A stretch of 45,450 nt of DNA from an uncultured Lachnospiraceae bacterium (GTDB lineage: Bacteria; Bacillota; Clostridia; Lachnospirales; Lachnospiraceae). The translations under genes and the position numbers were made by a program. The stretch lies in contig CADBFE010000027.1 of assembly GCA_902793845.1 (NCBI GenBank), positions 10,496 to 55,945 of the forward strand, written 5' to 3'. The notes beneath the pieces are model-generated. The model did not search any database and was not told the DNA's origin. It saw nothing but the letters and a program-made list of their open reading frames with translations. Shown here piece after piece: positions 1 to 9,514 of the stretch. Position 1 is the stretch's first letter, and each line of letters opens with the position of its first letter.

Positions 1-164
1 GATTTCTTTAAGATATTTTTTCCGCTGTAGATGAGCCTGACATTTTTGCCGTTATGCTCAAAATATTTATAGAGCGCATATCCCGAACCGATAGCATCCG
101 CATCGGGATTGTCGTGGCACTGGACTGTGATGTTGTCATATTCCAAAAGGTCTGTTAATTTCAT
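1..164 (-). CDS. DHH-family phosphoesterase, N-terminal fragment (cut by window edge)
   Basis: Only the first 54 codons are inside the window; the gene continues past position 1. The fragment begins MKLTDLLEYDNITVQCHDNP and contains HDNPDADAIGSG, the first metal-binding motif of DHH/DHHA1 phosphoesterases (RecJ, NrnA and pAp-phosphatase relatives). These cleave short oligonucleotides, pAp or related phosphoesters using Mn2+. The ATG lies 12 bp downstream of the rarA stop codon, so the two may be co-transcribed. The missing C-terminus prevents a choice between NrnA-like and other DHH subfamilies. What is seen is the motif; the substrate is not known. Confidence 0.75.
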   Translation of the reverse strand, partial: MKLTDLLEYDNITVQCHDNPDADAIGSGYALYKYFEHNGKNVRLIYSGKNILKK

Positions 165-176
165 AAATCCCCCATT

Positions 177-1523
177 TTACTCAGCTTCATTTTTTATCTT
201 TGCCATATGTTCCTTTATTTTCTCTTCATATCCAAGGCTGCCGGGCCTGTAAAATTCCGTACCGGTCAGCTCGTATGGCAGATACTGCTGTCTGCAGTAA
301 TGATTTTTATAATCATGAGAATATTTATATCCGTCGCCGTGACCAAGCTTTGCTGCCCCCTTATAATGGGCATCCTTTAAGTGATTGGGTATGGCCAGAT
401 CCCCGTATTTCTTTACGGCATCAGTAGCCTCAAATATGGCATTTACCGCCGCATTGCTCTTGGGCGCAGTGGCTATATATGCAACTGCCTGGGCCAGTAT
501 TATCTGGGCTTCCGGCATACCTACACGCTCGGCTGCCAATGACGCATTGACTGCTACATTAAGTGCATTGGGATCTGCATTTCCCACATCCTCACTGGCG
601 CAGATCATCATACGTCTTGCGATAAAGGTCACGCTCTCTCCCGCATAGAGCATCTTGGCAAGATAATATACAGCCGCATCGGGATCTGATCCCCGCATGG
701 ATTTGATAAATGCGGATATCGTATCATAATGATTATCCCCTGTCTTGTCGAACCTGACGACGCGCTTTTGTATACACTCAGCCGCAACATCTATGGTAAT
801 ACGGATCTTACCGTCCTCTGAAGGTTTTGTAGTCAGTATACCAAGTTCTATGGCATTTAAGACACGTCTCGCATCACCGTCAGACTGCTCTGCCAGAAAC
901 TCAAGGGCCTCATCTGTGATATCGCCGTTCATCGCACCCATGCCTTTTTCGCTGTCGTATACGGCACGCTTTATGATCGTGACTATGGCATCATGATCAA
1001 GGGGCTTTAATTCAAATATATTTGATCTGGAAATGAGAGCTCCGTTTACCTCAAAATACGGATTTTCGGTCGTGGCACCTATCAGGATAATGGTTCCGTC
1101 CTCGACAAACGGGAGGAGATAATCCTGCTGGCCTTTATTAAATCTGTGGATCTCATCGATAAAGAGAATGGTCCGTACGCTCTTTAACTTCCTGTCAGAC
1201 TTGGCCTGCTCAACGACTTCCTCCATATCCTTTTTTCCTGCTATGTTGGCATTGATCTGGCGAAACTCTGCTTTAGTCGTATTGGCTATAACCTTGGCCA
1301 GCGTCGTCTTGCCGGTACCCGGAGGTCCGTAAAAAATAAGGGAGCTAAGCTTATCGGCCTTTATAGCTCTGTAGAGGAGCTTGTCTTTGCCTATGATATG
1401 GTCCTGACCCACCACATCATCAAGGGTCTTGGGGCGCATCCTGGCCGCAAGAGGAGATTCTTTCTCCGCGTCCTCCTTATTCAGTTCCTCCATGTATGAA
1501 AATAAATCAGGTTCTTCTGACAT
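177..1523 (-). CDS. rarA: RarA/MgsA AAA+ ATPase, replication-associated recombination protein
   Basis: A 448-residue AAA+ protein of the RarA/MgsA/WRNIP1 family, which acts at stalled or gapped replication forks and interacts with SSB and RecA. The Walker A motif GPPGTGKT is at residues 66-73 and the Walker B/DEIH motif at 123-126 (FIDEIHRFNKGQQD). The sensor-1 region has IGATTENPYFEVN. The C-terminal part, with SMRGSDPDAAVYYLAKML, matches the RarA tetramerisation region and separates it from RuvB and DnaX. Length is typical (420-450). The start follows a GAAGG-like ribosome site. It stands between the DHH gene and rnpB, with no clear operon upstream. Confidence 0.95.
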   Translation of the reverse strand: MSEEPDLFSYMEELNKEDAEKESPLAARMRPKTLDDVVGQDHIIGKDKLLYRAIKADKLSSLIFYGPPGTGKTTLAKVIANTTKAEFRQINANIAGKKDMEEVVEQAKSDRKLKSVRTILFIDEIHRFNKGQQDYLLPFVEDGTIILIGATTENPYFEVNGALISRSNIFELKPLDHDAIVTIIKRAVYDSEKGMGAMNGDITDEALEFLAEQSDGDARRVLNAIELGILTTKPSEDGKIRITIDVAAECIQKRVVRFDKTGDNHYDTISAFIKSMRGSDPDAAVYYLAKMLYAGESVTFIARRMMICASEDVGNADPNALNVAVNASLAAERVGMPEAQIILAQAVAYIATAPKSNAAVNAIFEATDAVKKYGDLAIPNHLKDAHYKGAAKLGHGDGYKYSHDYKNHYCRQQYLPYELTGTEFYRPGSLGYEEKIKEHMAKIKNEAE

Positions 1524-1565
1524 TTATATTTTAACCTTCTTCAAATGTATTATTTATATAAAAAA

Positions 1566-1900
1566 TGAGCGGGACTGTAAGCCGGGTTATGTCATAGCCA
1601 AAAGGCCGGGATGATCATTAATCTAGGACGTATGTTGCCACACGCCTCAAGCGACTTACCTGAGACAACGCGGGCAGCGTTATGGTCTCTGTTTAGTCTT
1701 GCTTCGGATGGGGTTTACACAGCCATCTCTGTTACCAGAGATGCGGTGGTCTCTTACACCGCCTTTTCACCATTACCCTTGCGGGCTGTTATTTTCTGTT
1801 GCACTTTCCCGGGAGTCGCCTCCGCCGGACGTTATCCGGCATCCTGCCCTGTGAAGCCCGGACTTTCCTCGATATTTCACGCGATCATCCGTCCCGCTCA
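1566..1900 (-). ncRNA. rnpB: RNase P RNA (catalytic subunit of ribonuclease P)
   Basis: On the minus strand the region has the conserved core of bacterial RNase P RNA: GAGGAAAGTCCGGGCT near the 5' end, then CAGGGCAGGATGCC, the AAGTGCAACAGAAA segment, GGTAATGGTGAAAAGG, and near the 3' end the partner of the P1 stem. The ends pair perfectly (TGAGCGGGAC at the 5' end, GTCCCGCTCA at the 3' end, plus positions 1566-1575 and 1891-1900), which fixes the limits at about 335 nt. A run of five T follows the 3' stem. The RNA processes tRNA 5' leaders with RnpA. The layout resembles the A-type architecture; I did not fold it fully. Confidence 0.95.
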
Positions 1901-1904
1901 TGAT

Positions 1905-1933
1905 TATTTAGTTATCAGGTAAGAGAAATACAA
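1905..1933 (-). promoter_or_regulatory. Probable SigA promoter of rnpB
   Basis: On the minus strand TTGTAT (1928-1933) and TAAATA (1905-1910) are 17 bp apart. The expected start of transcription, about 7 bp downstream of the -10 box, coincides with the 5' base of the RNase P P1 stem near 1900. The box scores are moderate, but the position is what an independently transcribed rnpB needs. Confidence 0.55.
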
Positions 1934-1934
1934 A

Positions 1935-3596
1935 TTATCCAACAGGGAATATTGAACCACCTACAAACTCACGTACAAGGGAGTTGTTTGGAAGGTTGTC
2001 TTTGCCTACTGCGAGGAAATATTCAAGGAACTTGAGCAGTCTCTTGGCCTCGAAATATTCCGGATCATCCTTCTCTATTGAGAAAAGGAGGGGCTCTGCG
2101 TAGGGCTTAAGTACTGCAAGCTCGTATATAAGAGCCGAGTTAAATACTGCGTCTGCGCTCTCCTGGAACGGGAAGATATTCTCCTCCTCGCCCCGCCTTA
2201 CAGAAGGCCACATGGCGATGGTACCCTTTGCCGATGTACCGCGGGTTCTTGAATCGCGAACCATACGGCGCAGAAGTCTTGCATCTGTTGTAGGTATACG
2301 GTTGTGTGAATCTATATTAAGTGTTGTAAGTGCACTGATATAAATCTTATATTTTGACTCAGCCGGAAGAGCATAGCTCATCTTCTCATTAAGACCATGG
2401 ATACCTTCTATTACCAGAATATCCTCAGGACCGAGCTGTTTAAAGTTGCCCTTGTATTCACGCTTGCCTGTCTTAAAGTTAAATGAAGGTATCTCTACTC
2501 TCTCGCCTTTCATGAGCCTTGTCATATCTTCATTAAACTGCTTTGTATCAATCGCCTCGATGCACTCGAAGTTGTAATTGCCGTTTTCATCAAGAGGAGT
2601 GTCCTCTCTGTTAACAAAATAGTCATCACATGCGATAGGATGAGGCTTGAGTCCAAATGATGCAAGCTGGATTGATAATCTGTGGGAGAATGAAGTCTTA
2701 CCGGATGATGAAGGACCTGCGATCATGACAAACTTTACGTCCTTTCTCTCCGCAATATCCCTTGCGATCTCGGATATGCGCCGCTCCTGGAGAGCCTCCT
2801 GTGTCAGAATAATATCTGTCAGATTGCCGCTGCAGATCATATCATTAAGATCTCCGACTGTATCAATGCCCTGATCCTCGCCGTATTTTGTGGATCTGTT
2901 AAGAGCATTAAAAAGATTCATGAGCGGCTCAAATGTAGGGATCACATCCGGCTCTGCAAGACTCGGAAGCATGAGCATAAATCCCTCTTCAAAAGGTGTG
3001 ACATCAAAATATCTGACATAACCTGTTGATGGAAGCATATATCCGTAGTAGTAATCGGTAAAGCCGTCAAGCTCGTATACATTTACAAAAGAGCTTCTTC
3101 TGTATCTGAAGAGCTTTGCCTTATCCGACATACCGTTTTTATTAAAGAGTTCGATTGCCTTGTCTGTTGATATCGTATGCTTTGTGATGGGATAATCGGC
3201 ATCGGCTATCTCCTTCATACGGGCTTTAAGCTTTGATATAAACTCTTCATCGATCTTGATGCCGCCCTTTGGAGTGACATAGAATCCCTTACCTATGGTA
3301 AATTCAACCTTAACCTTCTTATTAAGATCATCGCCGCAGATATCCCTGACTGCTTTTATCATCACGAATATTGCTGTACGCTCATATGTCCTGCGTCCGT
3401 TGGCATCACGCCTTGTGACGAATGTGACATCACTTCCGTCCTCAGGCTTTTTTGAGAGTTCTTTAAGCTTGCCGTTATCAATTGCCAGCATAATCTCGCT
3501 GTCATACTCTCCCTGAATCTCGGCTGCAATCTGCTTGAATGTAACAGATTCATCGTATGTCTTTGTGTTTCCGTTTAATTTAATTGTAATCCCCAT
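1935..3596 (-). CDS. Nucleoside (uridine) kinase with N-terminal TGS domain
   Basis: The 553-residue protein begins with a ubiquitin-like TGS domain (about residues 1-62), as in threonyl-tRNA synthetase. A middle region follows that resembles the second additional domain of ThrRS, and the C-terminal half is a uridine kinase/phosphoribulokinase-type P-loop kinase. Walker A GPSSSGKT is at residues 294-301, followed by the PIACDDYF segment with the catalytic aspartates and later VIEGIHGLNE. This architecture is common in Clostridia and in Thermotoga, annotated as nucleoside kinase; the preferred substrate is not settled. An AAGGAG ribosome site lies 8 bp before the ATG. The C-terminal stop is next to the rnpB promoter. 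Confidence 0.9.
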   Translation of the reverse strand: MGITIKLNGNTKTYDESVTFKQIAAEIQGEYDSEIMLAIDNGKLKELSKKPEDGSDVTFVTRRDANGRRTYERTAIFVMIKAVRDICGDDLNKKVKVEFTIGKGFYVTPKGGIKIDEEFISKLKARMKEIADADYPITKHTISTDKAIELFNKNGMSDKAKLFRYRRSSFVNVYELDGFTDYYYGYMLPSTGYVRYFDVTPFEEGFMLMLPSLAEPDVIPTFEPLMNLFNALNRSTKYGEDQGIDTVGDLNDMICSGNLTDIILTQEALQERRISEIARDIAERKDVKFVMIAGPSSSGKTSFSHRLSIQLASFGLKPHPIACDDYFVNREDTPLDENGNYNFECIEAIDTKQFNEDMTRLMKGERVEIPSFNFKTGKREYKGNFKQLGPEDILVIEGIHGLNEKMSYALPAESKYKIYISALTTLNIDSHNRIPTTDARLLRRMVRDSRTRGTSAKGTIAMWPSVRRGEEENIFPFQESADAVFNSALIYELAVLKPYAEPLLFSIEKDDPEYFEAKRLLKFLEYFLAVGKDNLPNNSLVREFVGGSIFPVG

Positions 3597-3680
3597 ATTG
3601 TTTCTCCTTTATTGTCGGTTTAGTTTTTTCGGTTGCATTGTGTTTATTGTATCTCATTTTTTATAATACTTCGCTCTGTT

Positions 3681-4475
3681 TTATATAATTATAAACGGTG
3701 TTTCCTGTTTACCGCTCACAGCCTTAACGCCCTTTATCTCGCTCCTGAAATAATCAAGCATATAGTCGACAAATATTTTCTCAAGTCCGTAGTGGGATGC
3801 GTCAATAATATTTATGCCACGGGCCACTGCGTCTATACCTTGATGATGGGATATGTCTCCCGTTATAAGAAGTTTTGCCCCTGCTTTAAGTGCTGCATCT
3901 ATCATATCATGACCTGAGCCCGGACTGATAGCTGCAATGTCAATCACTTCATCAAGATTGCCGTAAACTCTGACACCTTCAAGATGGAACAGTTCCCTTA
4001 CACTGACTGCCACATCACGAAGTGTCATCTCATCCTTAAAGAATCCGACCCTGCCTATGCCTTCCTTGCCGTATTCATCCTCGTATGTCACATTAAGGAC
4101 AGAACGGTTTACAAGACCGAGTATATCGGCTGCTTCCTCCGCCATGGTAGAAACATCAAAATTGGTATGGGTGGCATACAGAGCTATACCATTCTCGGCA
4201 AGCTTAAGTATGCGTCGCCCAATAAAATCCGTCTCGCCAACCTTCTTTAATCCCTTAAATATAAGTGGATGATGGGCAATGATCATGTCGGCCTTTTCCT
4301 TTATGGCAAGGTCAACGACATTATCGGTTGCGTCAACGGTTATTACCACTTTCTTTACCGGAGCATCAAGATGCCCTACAAGGAGCCCTGGATTGTCCCA
4401 ATCCATCGCCATGTTGATGGGAGAATTTTCTTCAAGTTTGTCTATTATGTTTTTTACTGTTATTTCTGTTTTCAT
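3681..4475 (-). CDS. Nif3-like dinuclear metal centre hexameric protein (YqfO family)
   Basis: A 264-residue member of the Nif3/YqfO/YbgI family, which forms toroidal hexamers with two metal ions per subunit. Visible signatures are MDWDNPGLLVG near the N-terminus, MIIAHHPLIFKG (metal-binding histidines), ATHTNFD, and the C-terminal DISHHQGIDAVARG with IDASHYGLEKIF. Length fits the short form without the inserted PII-like domain of Bacillus YqfO. Biochemical function is uncertain; roles as GTP cyclohydrolase-like or metallochaperone proteins have been suggested for relatives. It overlaps trmK by 4 bp (ATGA), so the two are translationally coupled, as in the conserved Firmicutes trmK-nif3 pair. 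Confidence 0.93.
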   Translation of the reverse strand: MKTEITVKNIIDKLEENSPINMAMDWDNPGLLVGHLDAPVKKVVITVDATDNVVDLAIKEKADMIIAHHPLIFKGLKKVGETDFIGRRILKLAENGIALYATHTNFDVSTMAEEAADILGLVNRSVLNVTYEDEYGKEGIGRVGFFKDEMTLRDVAVSVRELFHLEGVRVYGNLDEVIDIAAISPGSGHDMIDAALKAGAKLLITGDISHHQGIDAVARGINIIDASHYGLEKIFVDYMLDYFRSEIKGVKAVSGKQETPFIII

Positions 4476-5239
4476 GGTTTTAATTTAAATATTCGGTGAT
4501 TCACCGATTCTGTCCTGCTTTCATTTTCAAGGGATAACAGGAGTTTTTCGTTCACGGCCTTCTCTTTTTCAAGTCTTGTTTTAAGAGCCGGGTTCTTTTT
4601 TGCCAGTAATACGGGGCCGTATATTTCATCAACATCTTCATCACCGGGGCTTAATTCTCCGGATGACAATGACCATCTTATATCCCCGTTTGTTTCATTT
4701 GAAGAAACGACCTTGTCCGCAGAAATGATTTTATCGGCAGGAATGACTTTATTCGCATTTTCCGCGACGATTATCTCATAATATTTCCCTTCATCAAATA
4801 AAGCATCCTCATCAATAATGAGAAATCCGAGTTCTGCAAGCTTCCGTCTTACAAGAAAGCTTTCCGACTGGGGGCCGAGGATAAGCTTCCCGATACTTTT
4901 TACAGTATCCGGATACGCCGAGAGTATGGTGGCTATAAGCTCTCCTCCCATACCTGTAATAACGGCAGCATCGGCTTCTTTAATCCAGAGCTTTTCGAAT
5001 CCGTCGGAAAGTCTGGTCTCGATTTTTTCCGAAAGTCCTGCCTGTCTTATATTGGCGTCTGCTCTCTCAAGTGGTCCCGTCCTCACATCCATGGCAAGAG
5101 CCTTTTTGTAAGCTCCGTTTTTTACTAATGTAATGGATGTGAAGCCGTGGTCACAGCCGATATCAGCGATAACATTGCCGCGACCGCACATGCCACATAT
5201 TCTCTTTAATCTCTCGGATAATCTGATATCACTGCTCAT
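4472..5239 (-). CDS. trmK: tRNA (adenine22-N1)-methyltransferase TrmK
   Basis: A 255-residue class I SAM methyltransferase that methylates N1 of A22 in the tRNA D-loop region. The SAM-binding motif ADIGCDHGFTS is near residue 25, followed by ALAMDVRTGPLERA and VITGMGGELIA, all characteristic of the COG2384/TrmK family. An insertion in the C-terminal third (KVIPADKIISADKVVSS) contains a short near-repeat of ADKI/ADKV that looks like low-complexity linker. Start: a TTG lies one codon upstream at 5242, but the ATG at 5239 is the better choice; neither has a strong ribosome site. It is coupled to nif3 and follows rpoD, the usual Firmicutes order. Confidence 0.93.
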   Translation of the reverse strand: MSSDIRLSERLKRICGMCGRGNVIADIGCDHGFTSITLVKNGAYKKALAMDVRTGPLERADANIRQAGLSEKIETRLSDGFEKLWIKEADAAVITGMGGELIATILSAYPDTVKSIGKLILGPQSESFLVRRKLAELGFLIIDEDALFDEGKYYEIIVAENANKVIPADKIISADKVVSSNETNGDIRWSLSSGELSPGDEDVDEIYGPVLLAKKNPALKTRLEKEKAVNEKLLLSLENESRTESVNHRIFKLKP

Positions 5240-5280
5240 CAAACAATTAACAAAATAATCTCACAAAATTTTTTTCTTTA

Positions 5281-6519
5281 TTAATCAAGATAATCCTTGA
5301 TCCTCTTTGAACGGCTGGGATGACGGAGCTTGCGCAGCGCCTTGGCCTCAATCTGTCTGATACGCTCACGGGTTACATTAAATTCCTTACCGACCTCCTC
5401 AAGAGTTCTGGCTCTGCCGTCGATCAGGCCAAATCTGAGTGTGAGAACCTTTCTCTCACGCTCTGTGAGAGTATCGAGGATCTCATTAAGCTGCTCATTA
5501 AGCATGGTCCTTGCAGCTGCATCAGAAGGAGCAAGTACATTCTCATCGGGAAGGAAATCTCCAAGGTGTGAATCCTCCTCCTCACCGATAGGTGTCTCGA
5601 GGGATACGGGATCCTGGGAAATCTTCATGATCTCACGAACCCTGTCCTCTGTCATATCCATCTGGGCAGCAACCTCTGCGGGAGACGGCTCACGGCCAAG
5701 CTCCTGGAGGAGCTGACGGTTTACTCTGACGATTTTGTTGATCGTCTCTACCATATGCACGGGGATACGGATGGTTCTCGCCTGATCGGCAATGGCACGT
5801 GTAATGGCCTGTCTGATCCACCATGTAGCATATGTGGAGAATTTATATCCCTTCATGTAATCGAATTTCTCAACGGCTTTGATTAGGCCGAGGTTACCTT
5901 CCTGAATAAGGTCAAGGAAGAGCATGCCTCTGCCCACATATCTCTTTGCGATACTTACAACGAGACGGAGGTTTGCCTGAGAAAGCTCCCTTGCAGCCTC
6001 TTTGCCGTCATTTATGATCTTCTCATTTGCCTTTATCTTCTTTTCAAGAGACTGCTTTTTCTTTGCATTCTTCTCGTTCTCAAGCTCTTCGTTATACTTT
6101 TCATTTTCAGCCTCTGCAGCATAGCCGGCCTCCATACGCTTGGCTATCTCGATTTCTTCCTCTGCAGAGAGAAGGGGTACTGTACCGATCTCCTTAAGGT
6201 ACATTCTGACAGGGTCCTCGATGCTCACACCGTCTGAACCCAGGGACTTATCAATGCTCTCTATATCGAGGTCCAGATCCTCCTCGTCCTCAAGCGAGAG
6301 CTCACCCTCCGGTATATCATCGTCTGCCGGTCTGTCATCCCTGAGTACGATCTTGCTCTTATCAAGTGCTTCCCAGATCTGCTCATAATCATCCTCATCA
6401 AGGGGCAGATCTTTAAACATCTCCATTACCTTGTTGTAATCGGCATAACCGCTCTTTTTCGATGACGAAACAAGCTCCTTTATTTTCTCCTCAAATTTTG
6501 CCTGTACAGCTTCATCCAT
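5281..6519 (-). CDS. rpoD: Primary RNA polymerase sigma factor (sigma-70, SigA/RpoD)
   Basis: The housekeeping sigma factor, about 412 residues. An N-terminal acidic region 1.1 is followed by region 1.2 ([20 protein letters not shown]), region 2 ([20 protein letters not shown] and [19 protein letters not shown]), region 3 ([20 protein letters not shown]) and region 4.2 ([20 protein letters not shown]). This composition is diagnostic of group 1 sigma factors; length is close to that of other clostridial SigA. A GTG at 6531 would add four residues, but AGGTGG lies 8 bp before the ATG at 6519, which I prefer. It sits directly after dnaG (24 bp), the classical macromolecular-synthesis arrangement. 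Confidence 0.97.
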   Translation of the reverse strand: MDEAVQAKFEEKIKELVSSSKKSGYADYNKVMEMFKDLPLDEDDYEQIWEALDKSKIVLRDDRPADDDIPEGELSLEDEEDLDLDIESIDKSLGSDGVSIEDPVRMYLKEIGTVPLLSAEEEIEIAKRMEAGYAAEAENEKYNEELENEKNAKKKQSLEKKIKANEKIINDGKEAARELSQANLRLVVSIAKRYVGRGMLFLDLIQEGNLGLIKAVEKFDYMKGYKFSTYATWWIRQAITRAIADQARTIRIPVHMVETINKIVRVNRQLLQELGREPSPAEVAAQMDMTEDRVREIMKISQDPVSLETPIGEEEDSHLGDFLPDENVLAPSDAAARTMLNEQLNEILDTLTERERKVLTLRFGLIDGRARTLEEVGKEFNVTRERIRQIEAKALRKLRHPSRSKRIKDYLD

Positions 6520-6543
6520 TTTTGTATCCACCTTTCTTTATTT

Positions 6544-8340
6544 TCAATACAGATTTAATTCTTTATGTTTAAACTCATCAAGCGCCTTTCGATCCTTAAT
6601 GGTCTTCATGATCGCATTGCCGTCTGTGGCATTTTTTAACTGATAATCACTTATGGCATTATCCCTTATTTTTATTATAAGGTCCTTGATGGTCTGATTT
6701 TTCTGGCTGTCACCCTCTATGTTTCCGACCTTGGTCGAAAAGATCTCGGCGACGAGACGCTGGTCATCGGTCTCGGGGAAGGAGGATATGATGGCACCCG
6801 GATTAAATCCGTCGCTTTCAATCTCCTCAAACATGATACCGGCGACCTTGCAGTATAAAGGATCTGTAAAATCCGTAACGGATATGTAATCCTTTAATTT
6901 AAGATACAGGGGCGGGTCCTCAACTATAAATGTGAGGAATGCACGCTGGGCATTCTTAATGGCATCATCGGCACTTGGCGCCTCTTTCCTGCCGCTCTTT
7001 AGTCCTGTAACAGCGGTGTCGTCCTTATCTTCATCGCCCTTTAATTCCATGGCTGACGATACCTTGCGGACGTAATCCTCCATGAGCTTTTCCTGTATAC
7101 CATATTCCCGGCATACGGCTTTTAAGTAATTATCCCGCTCAAGTTCATCTTTATATCTGCAGAGTTTCTTTGCCGTCTCTTTCTGGAAATTTGTCTCATC
7201 ATCAGGATTGCCCGGAGGATATTCCTCCCTGAGCTTTCCTATCTCAAACATAAATCCGTTTATCGCATTTTCTATACGCTTTTCAAATTCCTCCGGACCG
7301 TATGTCTTTAGGAATTCATCAGGATCCTTGCAGGGTTTTAAGTCTATGACCCTGCATCCGAGACCGCATTCGTGGAGTATCTTTATATTTTTTAACGCCG
7401 CAGCGGTACCGGCTCCGTCCGAATCGTATGCGAGATAAATATTTTTAGAATATCGCTTGATCAGGTTGGCCTGCTCATAAGTAAATGCAGTACCGAGGGA
7501 CGCGCACGCCTCCGTAAATCCACCCTGATGCATGGCGATGACGTCCATATATCCCTCGCACATGATAATTCTGTCCTTGCGGCTCGTCCTGGCAAAATTA
7601 AGTCCGTAGACAGTCCGGGATTTATTAAATATCGGCGTCTCCGGAGAGTTTAAATATTTGGGCTTGCCATCTCCCATGACACGGCCGCCAAAGGCAATGA
7701 CCTTATCATGGATATCAAATATCGGAAACATGACTCTGTTTATAAACTTGTCATTAAAACCGTATTTCTCACTGTAGTCGCAGAGGCCTGATTTCTGTAT
7801 GAGCTCATCTTCGTAGCCCTTTTCCTTTAAATATCTGTACATCGCGTCTGTATATTTAAGGGAATATCCGAGACCAAATTTTTTCATGGTCTCGTCAGAA
7901 AGTTTTCTGTCATTCTTGAAATATTCAAGGCCTGTACTTCCCGATCCGTTTCTCAGCTGATAGTAGTAAAACGTAGCCGCTTCCTTCTGGATTTCCATGA
8001 GCTTTTGCTTTTCACCTGCGTGCTTTTTCATCTCAGGCGTCATCTCGACCTCGGGGAGTGCTATACCGCTACGGTCTGCCAGAAACTTGACTGCCTCCGG
8101 GAAAGAAAAGTTTTCATACTCACAGACAAATGTAAATACATTGCCGCCCTTGCCGCATCCGAAGCAGTGAAAGAACTGGCCCCGGCGGTTTACCGAAAAC
8201 GAAGGGGATTTCTCATTATGAAAGGGACATATACCAAAGTAATTGTTGCCCTGTTTTTTTAATGCCACATAGCCGGAAATAATGTCCACGATATCATTAC
8301 GGGACCTTACTTCCTCTATGATTTCTTCTGAATAATACAT
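6544..8340 (-). CDS. dnaG: DNA primase DnaG
   Basis: A 598-residue primase that lays down RNA primers for lagging-strand synthesis. The CHC2 zinc-binding domain is complete (C38, H41, C59, C62). The RNA polymerase core and TOPRIM domain follow, with IIMCEGYMDVIAMHQGG carrying the catalytic glutamate and YLAYDSDGAGTAAALKNI the metal-binding aspartates. The C-terminal part is the less conserved DnaB-helicase interaction region, with an acidic stretch (ELKGDEDKDDT) as linker. Length fits the family. The ATG is 12 bp after the dgt stop codon with no strong ribosome site, suggesting translational coupling within dgt-dnaG-rpoD. Confidence 0.97.
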   Translation of the reverse strand: MYYSEEIIEEVRSRNDIVDIISGYVALKKQGNNYFGICPFHNEKSPSFSVNRRGQFFHCFGCGKGGNVFTFVCEYENFSFPEAVKFLADRSGIALPEVEMTPEMKKHAGEKQKLMEIQKEAATFYYYQLRNGSGSTGLEYFKNDRKLSDETMKKFGLGYSLKYTDAMYRYLKEKGYEDELIQKSGLCDYSEKYGFNDKFINRVMFPIFDIHDKVIAFGGRVMGDGKPKYLNSPETPIFNKSRTVYGLNFARTSRKDRIIMCEGYMDVIAMHQGGFTEACASLGTAFTYEQANLIKRYSKNIYLAYDSDGAGTAAALKNIKILHECGLGCRVIDLKPCKDPDEFLKTYGPEEFEKRIENAINGFMFEIGKLREEYPPGNPDDETNFQKETAKKLCRYKDELERDNYLKAVCREYGIQEKLMEDYVRKVSSAMELKGDEDKDDTAVTGLKSGRKEAPSADDAIKNAQRAFLTFIVEDPPLYLKLKDYISVTDFTDPLYCKVAGIMFEEIESDGFNPGAIISSFPETDDQRLVAEIFSTKVGNIEGDSQKNQTIKDLIIKIRDNAISDYQLKNATDGNAIMKTIKDRKALDEFKHKELNLY

Positions 8341-8352
8341 TTTATCTGCCGT

Positions 8353-9372
8353 TTATTTATATGAATGGGACACCGGCCAGCTCTTGGGGATATAAATCTC
8401 CTCGTACATGGCGATGGCGTAATGATCGGTCATTGAGCCTACATAGTCGCAGACTACTCTCTCAAGGGAATCTCCCGACTCCATCAGTCTCTTGTATTCA
8501 TCAGGGAGCTCGTTGGAGTTTTTTATGTAATGATGAAACAGGGTCTGGACGAGTTTCTCAGCCTTGTGTTCCTCGGCTTTTGCTATCGGAGACTGGTAAA
8601 CTGCCCTAAACATAAACTGTCTCATCTTTTTAAATGCTTCAGCAGTTTCAGGGGACATGACAATATCATTTTTGTCCTGACTGTTGCTGACGATATCATG
8701 TATAAAGTGATCAAGTCGCTCCTTGGTCGAAAAGCCAAGAACCCTGCCTATCTCTGCCGGCACATCGTCGTCTGTCAGTATTCCGCCTCTGATTGCATCA
8801 TCCATGTCGTGATGGATATATGCGATTTTATCTGAAAGTCTCACTACCTTTCCTTCAAGTGTAAAAGGCATTGAACTGGTCTGATGGTTTAATATGCCGT
8901 CGAGAACCTCTTTTGTCAGGTTAAGGCCCTGGCCGTCACGCTCAAGTATCTCTACTGTACGGACGCTCTGAACATTGTGCTCAAAACCCATGGAACATAC
9001 TTCGTTGAGAGCTCTCTCACCTGCATGGCCAAATGGAGTATGACCAAGGTCATGTCCGAGGGCAATGGCTTCAACCAGGTCTTCATTAAGGCGCAGCGCC
9101 TTGGCTATCGTCCTTGCATTCTGGGATACCTCAAGAGTATGAGTAAGTCTCGTCCTGTAATGGTCTCCTTCCGGTGTCAGGAATACCTGGGTTTTGTCCT
9201 TAAGACGCCTGAAGGACTTGCTGTGTATGATACGGTCCCTGTCTCTCTGAAACACGGTCCTGATGTCACACTGGGCTTCCTCTCTGCCTCTGCCTCTGCT
9301 GTTTGCAGACAGAGTCGCATACTGGCTCAAATTTTCCTTTTCCATTGCTTCAAGCTGTTCTCTAATTAACAT
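8353..9372 (-). CDS. dgt: dGTP triphosphohydrolase-like HD protein
   Basis: A 339-residue HD-superfamily phosphohydrolase of the dGTPase family, which hydrolyses dNTPs to nucleosides and triphosphate. Seen: the RDRIIHSKSFRRLKDKTQVF segment and the HD metal site H78, H107-D108 and H111 (in LGHDLGHTPFGH). The later D of SDKIAYIHHDMDDA completes the metal site. Length matches the short Gram-positive dNTPase group rather than the 505-residue E. coli Dgt. A GGAGA ribosome site precedes the ATG. Heading an operon with dnaG and rpoD places it with DNA replication. A terminator-like hairpin lies just upstream (9386-9442). Confidence 0.92.
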   Translation of the reverse strand: MLIREQLEAMEKENLSQYATLSANSRGRGREEAQCDIRTVFQRDRDRIIHSKSFRRLKDKTQVFLTPEGDHYRTRLTHTLEVSQNARTIAKALRLNEDLVEAIALGHDLGHTPFGHAGERALNEVCSMGFEHNVQSVRTVEILERDGQGLNLTKEVLDGILNHQTSSMPFTLEGKVVRLSDKIAYIHHDMDDAIRGGILTDDDVPAEIGRVLGFSTKERLDHFIHDIVSNSQDKNDIVMSPETAEAFKKMRQFMFRAVYQSPIAKAEEHKAEKLVQTLFHHYIKNSNELPDEYKRLMESGDSLERVVCDYVGSMTDHYAIAMYEEIYIPKSWPVSHSYK

Positions 9373-9385
9373 GGCTAATCTCCAT

Positions 9386-9442
9386 AAAAAATGCAGAATA
9401 ACATTTTGTGGGCAAAATCACCTCACAATTTATTATTCTGCA
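9386..9442 (-). promoter_or_regulatory. Terminator-like hairpin in the dgt leader (candidate attenuator)
   Basis: On the minus strand TGCAGAATAA (9433-9442) and TTATTCTGCA (9392-9401) form a perfect 10-bp stem. An inner TTGTG/CACAA pairing lies within the loop, and six T (9386-9391) follow at once. The dgt start codon is only about 14 bp further on. This is either the terminator of the accessory genes upstream or an attenuator that dgt-dnaG-rpoD transcripts must read through. I saw no convincing promoter between the hairpin and the ATG. Confidence 0.6.
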
Positions 9443-9514
9443 GAAAATGCGTATTTCCTTTTATTTTTTTATTAATCTATATCAATAAATTTAATCTATG
9501 ATATATTTTATTCC

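Noticed and set aside
1611..1922. 103-residue open frame on the plus strand
   Set aside because: It lies antisense inside the RNase P RNA gene, with no ribosome site.
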